Shown: piece after piece, positions 50,887 through 58,891 of the stretch | Position numbering within the stretch: the first letter of the stretch is position 1 | How the letters are laid out: each line of letters starts with the position of its first letter | Source: Mycolicibacterium iranicum | GTDB taxonomy: Bacteria > Actinomycetota > Actinomycetes > Mycobacteriales > Mycobacteriaceae | Assembly: GCF_002101705.1 (NCBI RefSeq) | Contig: NZ_LQPC01000041.1 | Coordinates: 50,111-114,110, forward strand | Direction of reading: 5' to 3' | Length of the DNA: 64,000 bases | The notes under the pieces: model-generated | Told to the model about the DNA's origin: nothing | Seen by the model: only the letters and a program-made list of their open reading frames with translations | Databases searched by the model: none | Made by a program: the position numbers and the translations under genes

Positions 50887-53162
50887 GCAACATGACGTCA
50901 GCGGCAAATGATGCGACCGCGCCGACTGGGCCTGCTGCTGCGGTCGACTGGGCTGCTGTGGAGTCTGGACCCACCATCGTTCATCCGCTGCGTCTGAAAC
51001 GTCCGAATCTTGTAGTGAGCATGTTCGAAGATGACAGTTGGTCGCTTCGTCCGATGAGCCCTAACAGTGGGAGAGCTCAGAACCTCCACTGGATATCTGA
51101 ACACGCGAGGAAACGATATGAATTTCCGCCTCAGCTAGTCAAACCGTTCAAGCGCATTATCTGGCTTGCCATTAATAGGCCAGCCCCAGCGTCGTATCTC
51201 GCCGGAACCAGCGGGGCGACATGGGCTGCGGCGTCTACGATCGAAACCAGGTTCAAAGCCCTTCGCCGCTTCGCGAAGTTCCTTGGTCAGCATGACATCA
51301 CCGAACTCTGCGAGATCGATTACGACCTGCTTGATACTTACGTGACGGATCTTCGCGGCGAAGAGCTATCCAGCGATCCAGCTGGGGACAATCTTCTAGG
51401 TGTGATCGCCGGAATTGCGCATCTAGCTCCTGATCTACCCGAAACTGATCGCATGGTCGAACCATCGTGGGTTGGCGGGAGCGTCGAGAAGGGCGACCGC
51501 ACGCGAGGGGCAGACAACAGCAAAGCGATCATTCACCCGGATACCTTCGCCCCGTTACTTTGGTGGTGTCAACGGATCGTCCAATGCGCGCCTGACATTA
51601 TCGCCGCCGTCGAGTGGCTCAAAGCTGTTCAAACCCGTCAGCAACCGCCCGAGGCCTCGCGTACCGGGCTTGATGCGGTGGGAAAGTTGGTGGAACTGCG
51701 CAAAGGAGTGCTGCCGCAGGGAAAGGACGGGTACGTCGCCGCTCAATACCTTGTCGCGTTGCACGGGGGAGATATTCACGAGGCAGACTTCGGCCATTGG
51801 CGTCAGATTCGCGGCGGTACGTACGCGTTGGCGGAATCATCTCTGCCGCAGCCAATTCCGGTTCCTGTCAACTGCACGATCGAGGGCAAACCTTGGGTTC
51901 CGGCGATCGACTTTCGGGACGTAAGGCTGGGCAAGCTGCTGCGCGTTCTCCAAGCCGCTGCCGCGGTCCTTATCTGCACGTGCACAGGAATGCGCGGCGA
52001 GGAATGCAGGAGGTTGCAGCGCGGGGCTCTGCGAATTGTTCCGCGCCCGGACGGTGCTTACTCGTACAGGATCGACGGTCGCATCTTCAAGGCTGTCCGT
52101 GACGAGAATGACCAGCAACGCGTTGAAGGCAAACCTTGGGTGTGGGCGACCATCAAACCCGGTGCTGACGCGATCGCTTCACTCGAACGACTGGCCGAGG
52201 TCACAAATTCTCGAAGGCTTCTGGCGCACCCGCGTATGCGTGCACTCGGAGTTGGACCCCCACGTGCAGGCAATGAAGAATCGAACGCGCCCCCCATGTC
52301 GGCTCAAGAGATGACCCGCTGGATCAGTGAATTGGTCGATTTTGCAAACAATTTGGCGGGGGTGCTCGGTTTGGACGACGCGCATCACATAGCCGCAGAC
52401 CCAGCGGGGAGGGTGACGCTTGACCGCTTCCGTCGGAGCGTCGCATGGCACATCGTCAATCAACCGGAGGGCCTTGTAGCCGCCGGCGTCCAGTTTGGTC
52501 ACATGAAATCGACGACCACTGACGGGTACGGCTCCACAATGACTTCCGGCATCGCCGCGACTATGGACAAAGAACGAACGCACGCGCTGTACAACACGCT
52601 GCAAGATCACGCGAACGCCGCCAAGACCGGACTAAAAGTATCCGGCCCAGCGGCCAAACGACTCGGAAACGCTCTCAATAGGTTCACTGTCAACCAGTTT
52701 CCCGGTACCTACGCTGATCTATCGAAGAAGGAAGAGCGCAGACTGCGTAGCGACCCGGACATGGCCGTACGGGACAACCCGGGCCACGCTTGCCTGTGCC
52801 TTGCTGACCCGATGAAGCCAGAAACGATGGCGTGTACGCGGGAAAACGATGGTGAGCCCAATCGGAATGACTGCAAGACTTATTGCGGCAGCAGGGTCTA
52901 CACCGACGCCACGATTGCGCAAGACAAGAAAGAGGCTGCCCAACTCCGAGATCGGTTGCAGAACGTGAACCCGATCTTGGCGGCGCGGATCGCCAGGCGG
53001 ATCACGCACCTCGAAGAGCACATCGCTAAACACGAGAACACAGCATTGCCGTTGCTGACGATCGTGTCTGCGGAGGAAGCCAAAGCGGCCTGTGTTGTGG
53101 AGAAGGACCAACCTCTGAGCTCAAAACCGCCGAATGTTCCTACAGATGGAGACGTGGCATGA
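50883..53162 (+). CDS. Tyrosine recombinase 3, large
   Basis: 759 residues. The N-terminal half includes a core-binding region (TRFKALRRFAKFLGQHDITEL). Box I Arg is in CTCTGMRGEECRRL (near 51985), box II is DRFRRSVAWHI with Asp in place of the His, and FGHMKSTTTDGYG keeps His and Tyr (near 52528). The last 150 residues have several Cys (HACLCLADP, MACTREN, DCKTYCG) that may bind zinc, then a Lys/Glu-rich helix. Much larger than typical phage integrases (about 350-400), as seen in Tn554-type large recombinases. Confidence 0.78.
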   Translation: MSNMTSAANDATAPTGPAAAVDWAAVESGPTIVHPLRLKRPNLVVSMFEDDSWSLRPMSPNSGRAQNLHWISEHARKRYEFPPQLVKPFKRIIWLAINRPAPASYLAGTSGATWAAASTIETRFKALRRFAKFLGQHDITELCEIDYDLLDTYVTDLRGEELSSDPAGDNLLGVIAGIAHLAPDLPETDRMVEPSWVGGSVEKGDRTRGADNSKAIIHPDTFAPLLWWCQRIVQCAPDIIAAVEWLKAVQTRQQPPEASRTGLDAVGKLVELRKGVLPQGKDGYVAAQYLVALHGGDIHEADFGHWRQIRGGTYALAESSLPQPIPVPVNCTIEGKPWVPAIDFRDVRLGKLLRVLQAAAAVLICTCTGMRGEECRRLQRGALRIVPRPDGAYSYRIDGRIFKAVRDENDQQRVEGKPWVWATIKPGADAIASLERLAEVTNSRRLLAHPRMRALGVGPPRAGNEESNAPPMSAQEMTRWISELVDFANNLAGVLGLDDAHHIAADPAGRVTLDRFRRSVAWHIVNQPEGLVAAGVQFGHMKSTTTDGYGSTMTSGIAATMDKERTHALYNTLQDHANAAKTGLKVSGPAAKRLGNALNRFTVNQFPGTYADLSKKEERRLRSDPDMAVRDNPGHACLCLADPMKPETMACTRENDGEPNRNDCKTYCGSRVYTDATIAQDKKEAAQLRDRLQNVNPILAARIARRITHLEEHIAKHENTALPLLTIVSAEEAKAACVVEKDQPLSSKPPNVPTDGDVA

Positions 53163-53671
53163 CATCCAGCGCTGTGATACCTGTGGCGCAACGTGATTGG
53201 CCTCCGACGGACGACGAGATTAACGAGGAACGTAATCCCACGCGTAAGGCCGTCTTAGTTGCGATGCGGAGTCTGCTCACAGGGGATCCTGCGCCAAAAC
53301 CGATCAATCAAGGTAAGCGAAGCGTCGTGGCACTGGCGAACGAGTCCGGAGTCGGACGCACCCGGCTCGTGCGCGGTGCACTGAGCGATCTCGCCGACTG
53401 GATGGACAGAGCCGTAGCCAAGCAGGACGAGGTGGTCACTCCACAACAGATTGAATGGAACAAAAAGGTCCAGAAAATGCTGGAGCGGGCTCTCGACGCT
53501 GAGCGCAAGTACGCAGAAGCACGCGACAAGCGGAATGACCTGGAAGCGGTGGTCCAGGCCCTTTCAGAACAACTCCAGGTGAGCATCCGAGATCGGGCTA
53601 GGCTGCAGGCAAAGTTGGACAGACTGTCTCGGCGGACGTCTGATGCGACACCAATCCACGGAGCTCATTGA
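53159..53671 (+). CDS. Small coiled-coil accessory protein of the recombinase operon
   Basis: 170 residues. An HTH-like stretch (RSVVALANESGVGRTRLVRGALSDL) is followed by a long charged helix from about residue 90 (KKVQKMLERALDAERKYAEARDKR and onward) predicted to coil. Position and layout fit the small TnpC-like helper of Tn554-type elements, which aids directionality; sequence identity is not claimed. Starts inside the stop of recombinase 3 by 4 bp and ends the operon. Confidence 0.65.
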   Translation: MTSSAVIPVAQRDWPPTDDEINEERNPTRKAVLVAMRSLLTGDPAPKPINQGKRSVVALANESGVGRTRLVRGALSDLADWMDRAVAKQDEVVTPQQIEWNKKVQKMLERALDAERKYAEARDKRNDLEAVVQALSEQLQVSIRDRARLQAKLDRLSRRTSDATPIHGAH

Positions 53672-53741
53672 TCGCCACGTTGGGCACTGAGCGGCAAGGT
53701 GAGACCCGTCGGTTTGCTGCTCGTGTCTCAGAGATGTGCAC

Positions 53742-53744
53742 GGA
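53742..53744. repeat. IS3 target-site duplication, left copy (GGA)
   Basis: GGA directly before the left inverted repeat; the identical triplet follows the right repeat at 55118-55120. A 3-bp duplication is standard for IS3-family insertion. Confidence 0.7.
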
Positions 53745-53771
53745 TGACCCGTCCCGGCGTTTCCGGAGGCT
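53745..53771 (+). repeat. IS3 left inverted repeat
   Basis: 27 bp starting TGACCCGTCCCGGCG and ending TCCGGAGGCT. It agrees with the right repeat at 24 of 27 positions. Confidence 0.85.
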
Positions 53772-53795
53772 CCCGATCTTGGGAGGATCTGAGTT

Positions 53796-54119
53796 ATGGG
53801 ACGTCCGAGCAAGTACCCCGACGAGTTGCGTGAGCGTGCGGTGCGCATGGTCGCCGAGGTCCGTCCGCAGTACCCGTCGCAGTGGGCGGCGATCACCGCG
53901 GTCGCGGGCATGTTGGGGATCGGCACCCCGGAGACCTTGCGGACCTGGATTCGCCGCTCGGAGGTCGATACCGGCCAGCGTCCGGGGGTGACCACGCAGA
54001 TGGCCGAGGAGAACAAGGCGCTGCGTAAGGAGATCGCCGAGTTGCGTCCGGCCAATGAGATCTTGAAAGCAGCGGCGATTTTCTTCGGGGCCGAGCTCGA
54101 CCGGCCCGGGAGACGGTGA
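53796..54119 (+). CDS. IS3-family transposase OrfA
   Basis: 107 residues, start preceded by GGGAGGA at 53781-53787. HTH domain (YPDELRERAVRMVAE, then ITAVAGMLGIGTPETLRTWIRR) and a C-terminal leucine-zipper-like helix (EENKALRKEIAELR). OrfB begins in the -1 frame and overlaps by 4 bp, as needed for an OrfAB fusion by programmed frameshift. OrfA binds the inverted repeats and limits transposition. Confidence 0.92.
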   Translation: MGRPSKYPDELRERAVRMVAEVRPQYPSQWAAITAVAGMLGIGTPETLRTWIRRSEVDTGQRPGVTTQMAEENKALRKEIAELRPANEILKAAAIFFGAELDRPGRR

Positions 54120-55078
54120 TCCGGTTCATCGCCGAACACAAGGACCATCAGGTGGCCGGCCCCGACGGCGGGGCCGGGCTGCGCTGGGGTGTCGAGCCCA
54201 TGTGTGCCGTGCTGTCTGAGCACGGCACCGCGATCAGCCCGTCGACCTACTACGAGTGGATCGCCAAGTCCCCGACCCGGCGCGAGATCCGCGATGCCGA
54301 GTTGGTCGAGATCATCACCGCGGCAAGGGAAGACAAGAAGAAGGGCAGGTTCGTCCAGACGCTGGGGTCACGCAAGTTGTGGATCTGGCTACGCGGCCAG
54401 GGCCACGACGTCGCCCGCTGCACGGTGGAGCGGATCATGCGCGACAACGGGTGGGAGGGTGCCCGGTACGGGTCCAAACACAAGACCACCATCGCCGACG
54501 AGACCCACCGGCGGTATCCAGATCTGGTGGACCGCCGGTTCTACGCGTCGGCGCCAAATCGGTTGTGGGTAGCCGACTTTACCTATGTGGCGACGTGGAT
54601 GGGGTTCGTCTACGTCGCGTTCGTCATCGACGCGTACAGCCGCCGGATCGTGGGCTGGAGGGCCGCCCGGTCGATGACCACCGATCTGGTCCTCGACGCC
54701 GTCGAGCACGCATTCTTCACCCGCACCCAGGACGGCACCAGCTTGCGCGGGCTCATTGCACACAGCGATGCGGGCAGCCAGTACACCTCGGTGGCGTTCA
54801 CCCAGCGCCTCATCGACGAAGGCGTGGATCCCTCGGTCGGCTCCGTCGGCGACGCCCTGGACAACGCGTTGGCCGAGACGACCGTCGGGTCGTTCAAGAA
54901 CGAGGTGATCCGCCGGCAAGGGCCGTGGCGCGACGTCAACCAGGTCGAGTTGGCCACCGCCGAATGGGTGGTGTGGTTCAACGCCGAGCGTCCGCATGAG
55001 TACCTCGACGACTTCACCCCCGAGGCCGTCGAGAAGCTCCACTACGATCACAAACGCACCCCACCAAAGGCAGGGTGA
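54116..55078 (+). CDS. IS3-family transposase OrfB (DDE integrase)
   Basis: 320 residues from the GTG at 54116. HTH_21-like N-terminus, then an rve integrase core: first Asp in LWVADFTYVATW, second in AHSDAGSQYTS, Glu in ALAETTVGSFKNE, completing the DDE triad. The C-terminal WFNAERPHEYLDDFTPEAVE block is typical of IS3 OrfB. Full length without stops, so likely functional after fusion with OrfA. Confidence 0.95.
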   Translation: MIRFIAEHKDHQVAGPDGGAGLRWGVEPMCAVLSEHGTAISPSTYYEWIAKSPTRREIRDAELVEIITAAREDKKKGRFVQTLGSRKLWIWLRGQGHDVARCTVERIMRDNGWEGARYGSKHKTTIADETHRRYPDLVDRRFYASAPNRLWVADFTYVATWMGFVYVAFVIDAYSRRIVGWRAARSMTTDLVLDAVEHAFFTRTQDGTSLRGLIAHSDAGSQYTSVAFTQRLIDEGVDPSVGSVGDALDNALAETTVGSFKNEVIRRQGPWRDVNQVELATAEWVVWFNAERPHEYLDDFTPEAVEKLHYDHKRTPPKAG

Positions 55079-55090
55079 TTCAACGAACAC

Positions 55091-55117
55091 AGCCTCCGGA
55101 CTCGCCGGGAGGGGTCA
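55091..55117 (-). repeat. IS3 right inverted repeat
   Basis: 27 bp; read on the minus strand it is TGACCCCTCCCGGCG then AG then TCCGGAGGCT, differing from the left repeat at three positions. Followed by GGA at 55118-55120. Confidence 0.85.
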
Positions 55118-55120
55118 GGA
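55118..55120. repeat. IS3 target-site duplication, right copy (GGA)
   Basis: GGA immediately after the right inverted repeat, same as 53742-53744. Confidence 0.7.
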
Positions 55121-55363
55121 CGACCCAAGGCTGGACACTTTGCGCGTCCAGATTTGGCGAGTTGGCGTCGTTTGCCACCGGGCGAAAATACCCAGATCAG
55201 TGATGAAGGGCCCGGGTCGGGTCATGTTCGCAAGGCCAAGAAACGAGGTATGGACCCGGAACGGGAGACACCTCAGCCAAATCAAGAGGTCACGCGACGC
55301 GGTCTCTGACGACTCGCGGGCATTGAGGCGAATCTGTCGCACGCGCTGGTTAGGGTGTGTTCC
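55121..55363 (+). promoter_or_regulatory. Leader region of the defence operon, with a hairpin at 55131-55151
   Basis: 243 bp between the IS and the helicase gene. It holds CTGGAC-N9-GTCCAG (55131-55151), a perfect 6-bp inverted repeat that before IS entry lay about 80 bp after the recombinase operon and could be its terminator. The operon promoter must be here or in the IS; I see no clear -35/-10 pair. No coding capacity that I can support. Confidence 0.35.
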
Positions 55364-58300
55364 GTGGTCGACGCGAGCGAACGAGCAACTGAACAGGTCG
55401 GTTCTTCGGCGCCGTCGATCTTCGACGTTCTGCAGGTAGGCGCGTCGATTGCCGGTCTGGCCGGACCCCAACCAGTGAAGATTCTGGCGGTAGAGCGTTT
55501 GACCGACGACTCCGCAAACGTGCTGTATCGAACAGAGGTGGGACCAGCTGAGCGCATTGTCTTCGCCAACCAGGTAGAGCACCTCCGTGCTGTTCAACCC
55601 GGCCTGGCCTTTAGCTTCGACGCAAGCCCGACCGCATTCTTACTCGCCGCAGAGGCACGAAGGATGCGCCTCGCATATCTCTTCGACTCCCAGGCCGCGC
55701 TGGGCACGAGCGCCGTCGACCCACTACCTCACCAGCTCCGTGCCGTTTACGAGATCATGCTGCAGAAGCAGCCACTCCGATACGTCCTGGCGGACGACCC
55801 CGGGGCCGGCAAAACGGTGATGGCTGGCCTCTTGATCAAGGAACTGCTCCTGCGCGGCGACGCCGCGAATGTCATGGTGGTGTCGCCCGGTTCCCTCGTC
55901 GACCAATGGGACGAGGAGATGCGCGAGAAGTTTGAGCTCGAATTCGAGATGCTCACACGCGACAGGATGCTCAACGAAGGAAATCCGTTCGCCAGAGGTG
56001 GCCTGTGGCTTGCACGGCTCGACGTCCTCGCTCGCAACAGCGAGGGCATTCTCGACAAAGCCTGCGAGGTCGACTGGGACCTGATCATTTTCGACGAGGC
56101 GCACAAAATGTCCGCCACCGTCTGGGGCAGCGAGGTCAAGAAGACCAAGCGCTACCAGATGGCTGAAGAGATCGGGAAGCACACCCGCAACCTGCTGATG
56201 ATGACCGCCACACCGCACTCAGGAAAGGAGGAGCAGTTCCAGCTCTTCATGGCGCTGCTGGACTCCGATCGATTCGAGGGAGTCGCCCGGGAGGGCAGCC
56301 GCAAGGTCGACGTCGACGACCTTATGCGTCGGTTGGTCAAGGAACAGCTGAGGACATTCGAGGGAACGCGGCTGTTCCCGGAGCGGTTCGCGTTTACCGT
56401 CAAGTATGAGCTGTCGCAGCCGGAGAAAGATCTCTACGTGGCGGTCACCGATTACGTGCGTGAGGAGATGAATCGCGCCGATGCGATGGAGGGCGACCGG
56501 CGCCGACGTACCGCGGTGGGGTTTGCGCTGACCACACTTCAACGCCGTCTCGCTTCGTCCCCGGCGGCAATCAATAGGTCGTTAGAGCGCCGAAAGAACC
56601 GCCTGGAATCCGAGCTTCGGGAGGCTCGGCTGTACGCATCGGTCAAGAGCGATGAGGTCGATGTTCCGGAAGACTGGGACGATCTGGAGGATCTCACTGA
56701 CGAGGAGCGCGAGGCCTTGGAGGACCGAGCGATCGCTGGCGCGACGAGCGCTCGAACGCCAGAGGAGCTTGAGACCGAGATCGCCGTTCTCGATCGGCTA
56801 CTCATCAAGTCCGCCGCGGTGAAATCCTCGCCGACCTACGCGAAGTGGGACGCGCTGCGCGACACCCTCGACGACAACGATGAGATGCGGGACGACACAG
56901 GCGCCCGTCGCAAGGTCATTATCTTCACTGAGCACAAGGACACCCTGGATGATCTCGTCACACGGCTGACCCAGCACCTGGGCCGTGACGATGCCGTCAT
57001 CACCATCCACGGCGGTACCAAACGGGAAGACCGCAAGAAGGCCAAGGAGACCTTCGAACAGAACGAACGCTGCATCTTCCTCATCGCCACCGACGCTGCA
57101 GGTGAAGGTGTGAACCTGCATAAGAACGCCCATCTGTTGATCAATTACGACTTGCCGTGGAATCCCAACCGAATTGAGCAACGCTTCGGCCGAGTTCACC
57201 GCATCGGTCAACCCAACACGTGCTTCATGTGGTCACTAGTGGCTGACGACACTCGAGAAGGCGACGTCTACACGCGGCTGCTGGAGAAACTCGAAGAGCA
57301 GCGGGCCACACTCGGGGGACGGGTGTACGACGTGCTGGGGCAGCTCTTCCAGGGCAACGCGCTTCGCGATCTGATGATCGCGGCGATCAAAGAGGCCAAC
57401 AAGCCAGAGCGTCAGCGCTACCTGACCGAGGTGGTAGAGCCCACAATCGCCGAGGGTATTCCTGAACTACTTAACGCAAACCAGCTCGTACCATCAGCGA
57501 TGGACGACTCCGAAATTGATGAGATGCGACGCGAAATGGAGCGGGCCGAAGCTGCCCGTCTCCAACCACACCACGTCGAAGCGTTCTTCCACCGCGCCTT
57601 TGCGGATGTCGGCGGGTCGCTGCGGATGCGCGAGAGTCATCGGTTCGAAATCAAACGTGTCCCAGGTGAGATCAAAGAACGTGACCGAGTGACGGGTTAT
57701 GGACAGCCTGTCGTTGATACCTACCACCGGGTGACTTTCGATCCCAAATGCGTTCGTGTCGAAGGTAACAACCATCTCGCGACGCTCCTGCACCCTGGCC
57801 ATCCACTGGTCGCGGCAACTATCGGGGTCGTTTCTGAGCGCCACCACGACGCGTTGCGCCGCGGTGCAATTCTGGTCGATCGTTCAGATCTGTCCACCCA
57901 GCCCTACGTGGTGAGCCTATTGGAACATGATGTCATCGATGGCCGCGTCGGTCGCGATGGACAGCCGTTGGTCATCTCCCGTCGCGCGCAGTACGTACGC
58001 ACCGACCCCGACGGTGCGATGACACCACTCACTGGCTCCCCGATGCCGAACTACGAGGTGCTTAGCGATAGCGAACTCGTACTCGCCGGCAATGTTCTGA
58101 CAGAACCTTGGGCGCAGGCCTCGGACCTTGACCAGCGCGTCATCCGCGAGGCCTCGGTCACTATCGCGCGGCAGCACGCCGATGAAGTGACCAACAGAAC
58201 GATCGAACGCGTCGACAAGACTGAACGCCTTGTGCGTCAACGACTGACCCGCGAGATCAATTACTGGGACCAGCGAGCATTTGAACTTAGCGAACAAGAG

Positions 58301-58891
58301 CGTGCCGGCAAGAAGACCCGACTCCCCGCCTCGCAGATGCGTGAACGAGCAGAAGCCCTGGTGCGTCGCCTCGACAGACGCCTCAAGGATCTGGAGCAAG
58401 AACGCGACATCTCAGTGCGCCCACCGCGGGTAACCGGCGCCTGCCTAGTCGTCACACAAGGCTGGTTGGACGCCCAACACGATCCCGATGGCGCAGACGC
58501 TCGCGCCAAGGAGACGACCAGGGTTGAACGGCTCGCTGTCGACGCGGTACTGCGGGTCGAGCGCGCACTTGGTCACAGGCCTACAGAAATGCATCACAAC
58601 AACCCCGGCTACGACATCGAGTCCGACACGGGCAAAAAGGTTGACTTTATTGAAGTTAAAGGACGTGTAGCTGGTGGCAAGAGTTTTGTACTTACTCGCC
58701 AAGAGGCGGTGACGGCGCTGAATAAGGCCGATCACTCGGTGCTCGCACTCGTCCGAGTCGGCGACGATGACTCCACCAGCGTGCGTTACCTCCGCCATCC
58801 GATTACACAACCGATCGATCCTCGCGCAGCTCGCGTTGAGTACGACTGGGAACCATTTTGGAACGACGCAACAGAGATGAGCCAACAGTGA
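55364..58891 (+). CDS. SNF2-family helicase/ATPase with C-terminal DUF3883-like domain
   Basis: 1175 residues from the GTG at 55364 (a GTG at 55355 is in frame but abuts the AGGG ribosome site). Superfamily-2 motifs: DDPGAGKTVMAG (Walker A, about 147), IIFDEAHKMS (DEAH, 244), MMTATPHSG (motif III), TDAAGEGVNLH (V) and RFGRVHRIGQ (VI). The last 110 residues contain PGYDIESDTGKKVDFIEVKGR, the DUF3883 pattern with an ExK as in PD-(D/E)xK nucleases. The layout equals DrmD-type helicases of class-1 DISARM. First gene of a defence operon; its stop overlaps the methylase GTG by 4 bp. Confidence 0.9.
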   Translation: MVDASERATEQVGSSAPSIFDVLQVGASIAGLAGPQPVKILAVERLTDDSANVLYRTEVGPAERIVFANQVEHLRAVQPGLAFSFDASPTAFLLAAEARRMRLAYLFDSQAALGTSAVDPLPHQLRAVYEIMLQKQPLRYVLADDPGAGKTVMAGLLIKELLLRGDAANVMVVSPGSLVDQWDEEMREKFELEFEMLTRDRMLNEGNPFARGGLWLARLDVLARNSEGILDKACEVDWDLIIFDEAHKMSATVWGSEVKKTKRYQMAEEIGKHTRNLLMMTATPHSGKEEQFQLFMALLDSDRFEGVAREGSRKVDVDDLMRRLVKEQLRTFEGTRLFPERFAFTVKYELSQPEKDLYVAVTDYVREEMNRADAMEGDRRRRTAVGFALTTLQRRLASSPAAINRSLERRKNRLESELREARLYASVKSDEVDVPEDWDDLEDLTDEEREALEDRAIAGATSARTPEELETEIAVLDRLLIKSAAVKSSPTYAKWDALRDTLDDNDEMRDDTGARRKVIIFTEHKDTLDDLVTRLTQHLGRDDAVITIHGGTKREDRKKAKETFEQNERCIFLIATDAAGEGVNLHKNAHLLINYDLPWNPNRIEQRFGRVHRIGQPNTCFMWSLVADDTREGDVYTRLLEKLEEQRATLGGRVYDVLGQLFQGNALRDLMIAAIKEANKPERQRYLTEVVEPTIAEGIPELLNANQLVPSAMDDSEIDEMRREMERAEAARLQPHHVEAFFHRAFADVGGSLRMRESHRFEIKRVPGEIKERDRVTGYGQPVVDTYHRVTFDPKCVRVEGNNHLATLLHPGHPLVAATIGVVSERHHDALRRGAILVDRSDLSTQPYVVSLLEHDVIDGRVGRDGQPLVISRRAQYVRTDPDGAMTPLTGSPMPNYEVLSDSELVLAGNVLTEPWAQASDLDQRVIREASVTIARQHADEVTNRTIERVDKTERLVRQRLTREINYWDQRAFELSEQERAGKKTRLPASQMRERAEALVRRLDRRLKDLEQERDISVRPPRVTGACLVVTQGWLDAQHDPDGADARAKETTRVERLAVDAVLRVERALGHRPTEMHHNNPGYDIESDTGKKVDFIEVKGRVAGGKSFVLTRQEAVTALNKADHSVLALVRVGDDDSTSVRYLRHPITQPIDPRAARVEYDWEPFWNDATEMSQQ

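Larger units (their letters stand above)
53745..55117 (+). mobile_element. IS3-family insertion sequence, complete
   Basis: 1373 bp bounded by 27-bp imperfect inverted repeats beginning TGACCC, with a GGA duplication at both sides. It encodes OrfA and OrfB with the DDE triad. The ORF layout and the OrfA end (EILKAAAIFFGAELDRP) resemble the IS6110/IS986 type. Both genes are open and the ends intact, so it may still move. It lies between the recombinase operon and the defence operon. Confidence 0.93.

Noticed and set aside
47633..53671. Calling the recombinase set a RIT element
   Set aside because: The number and overlap agree, but sizes are larger, a fourth coiled-coil gene is present, and no terminal repeats could be found.
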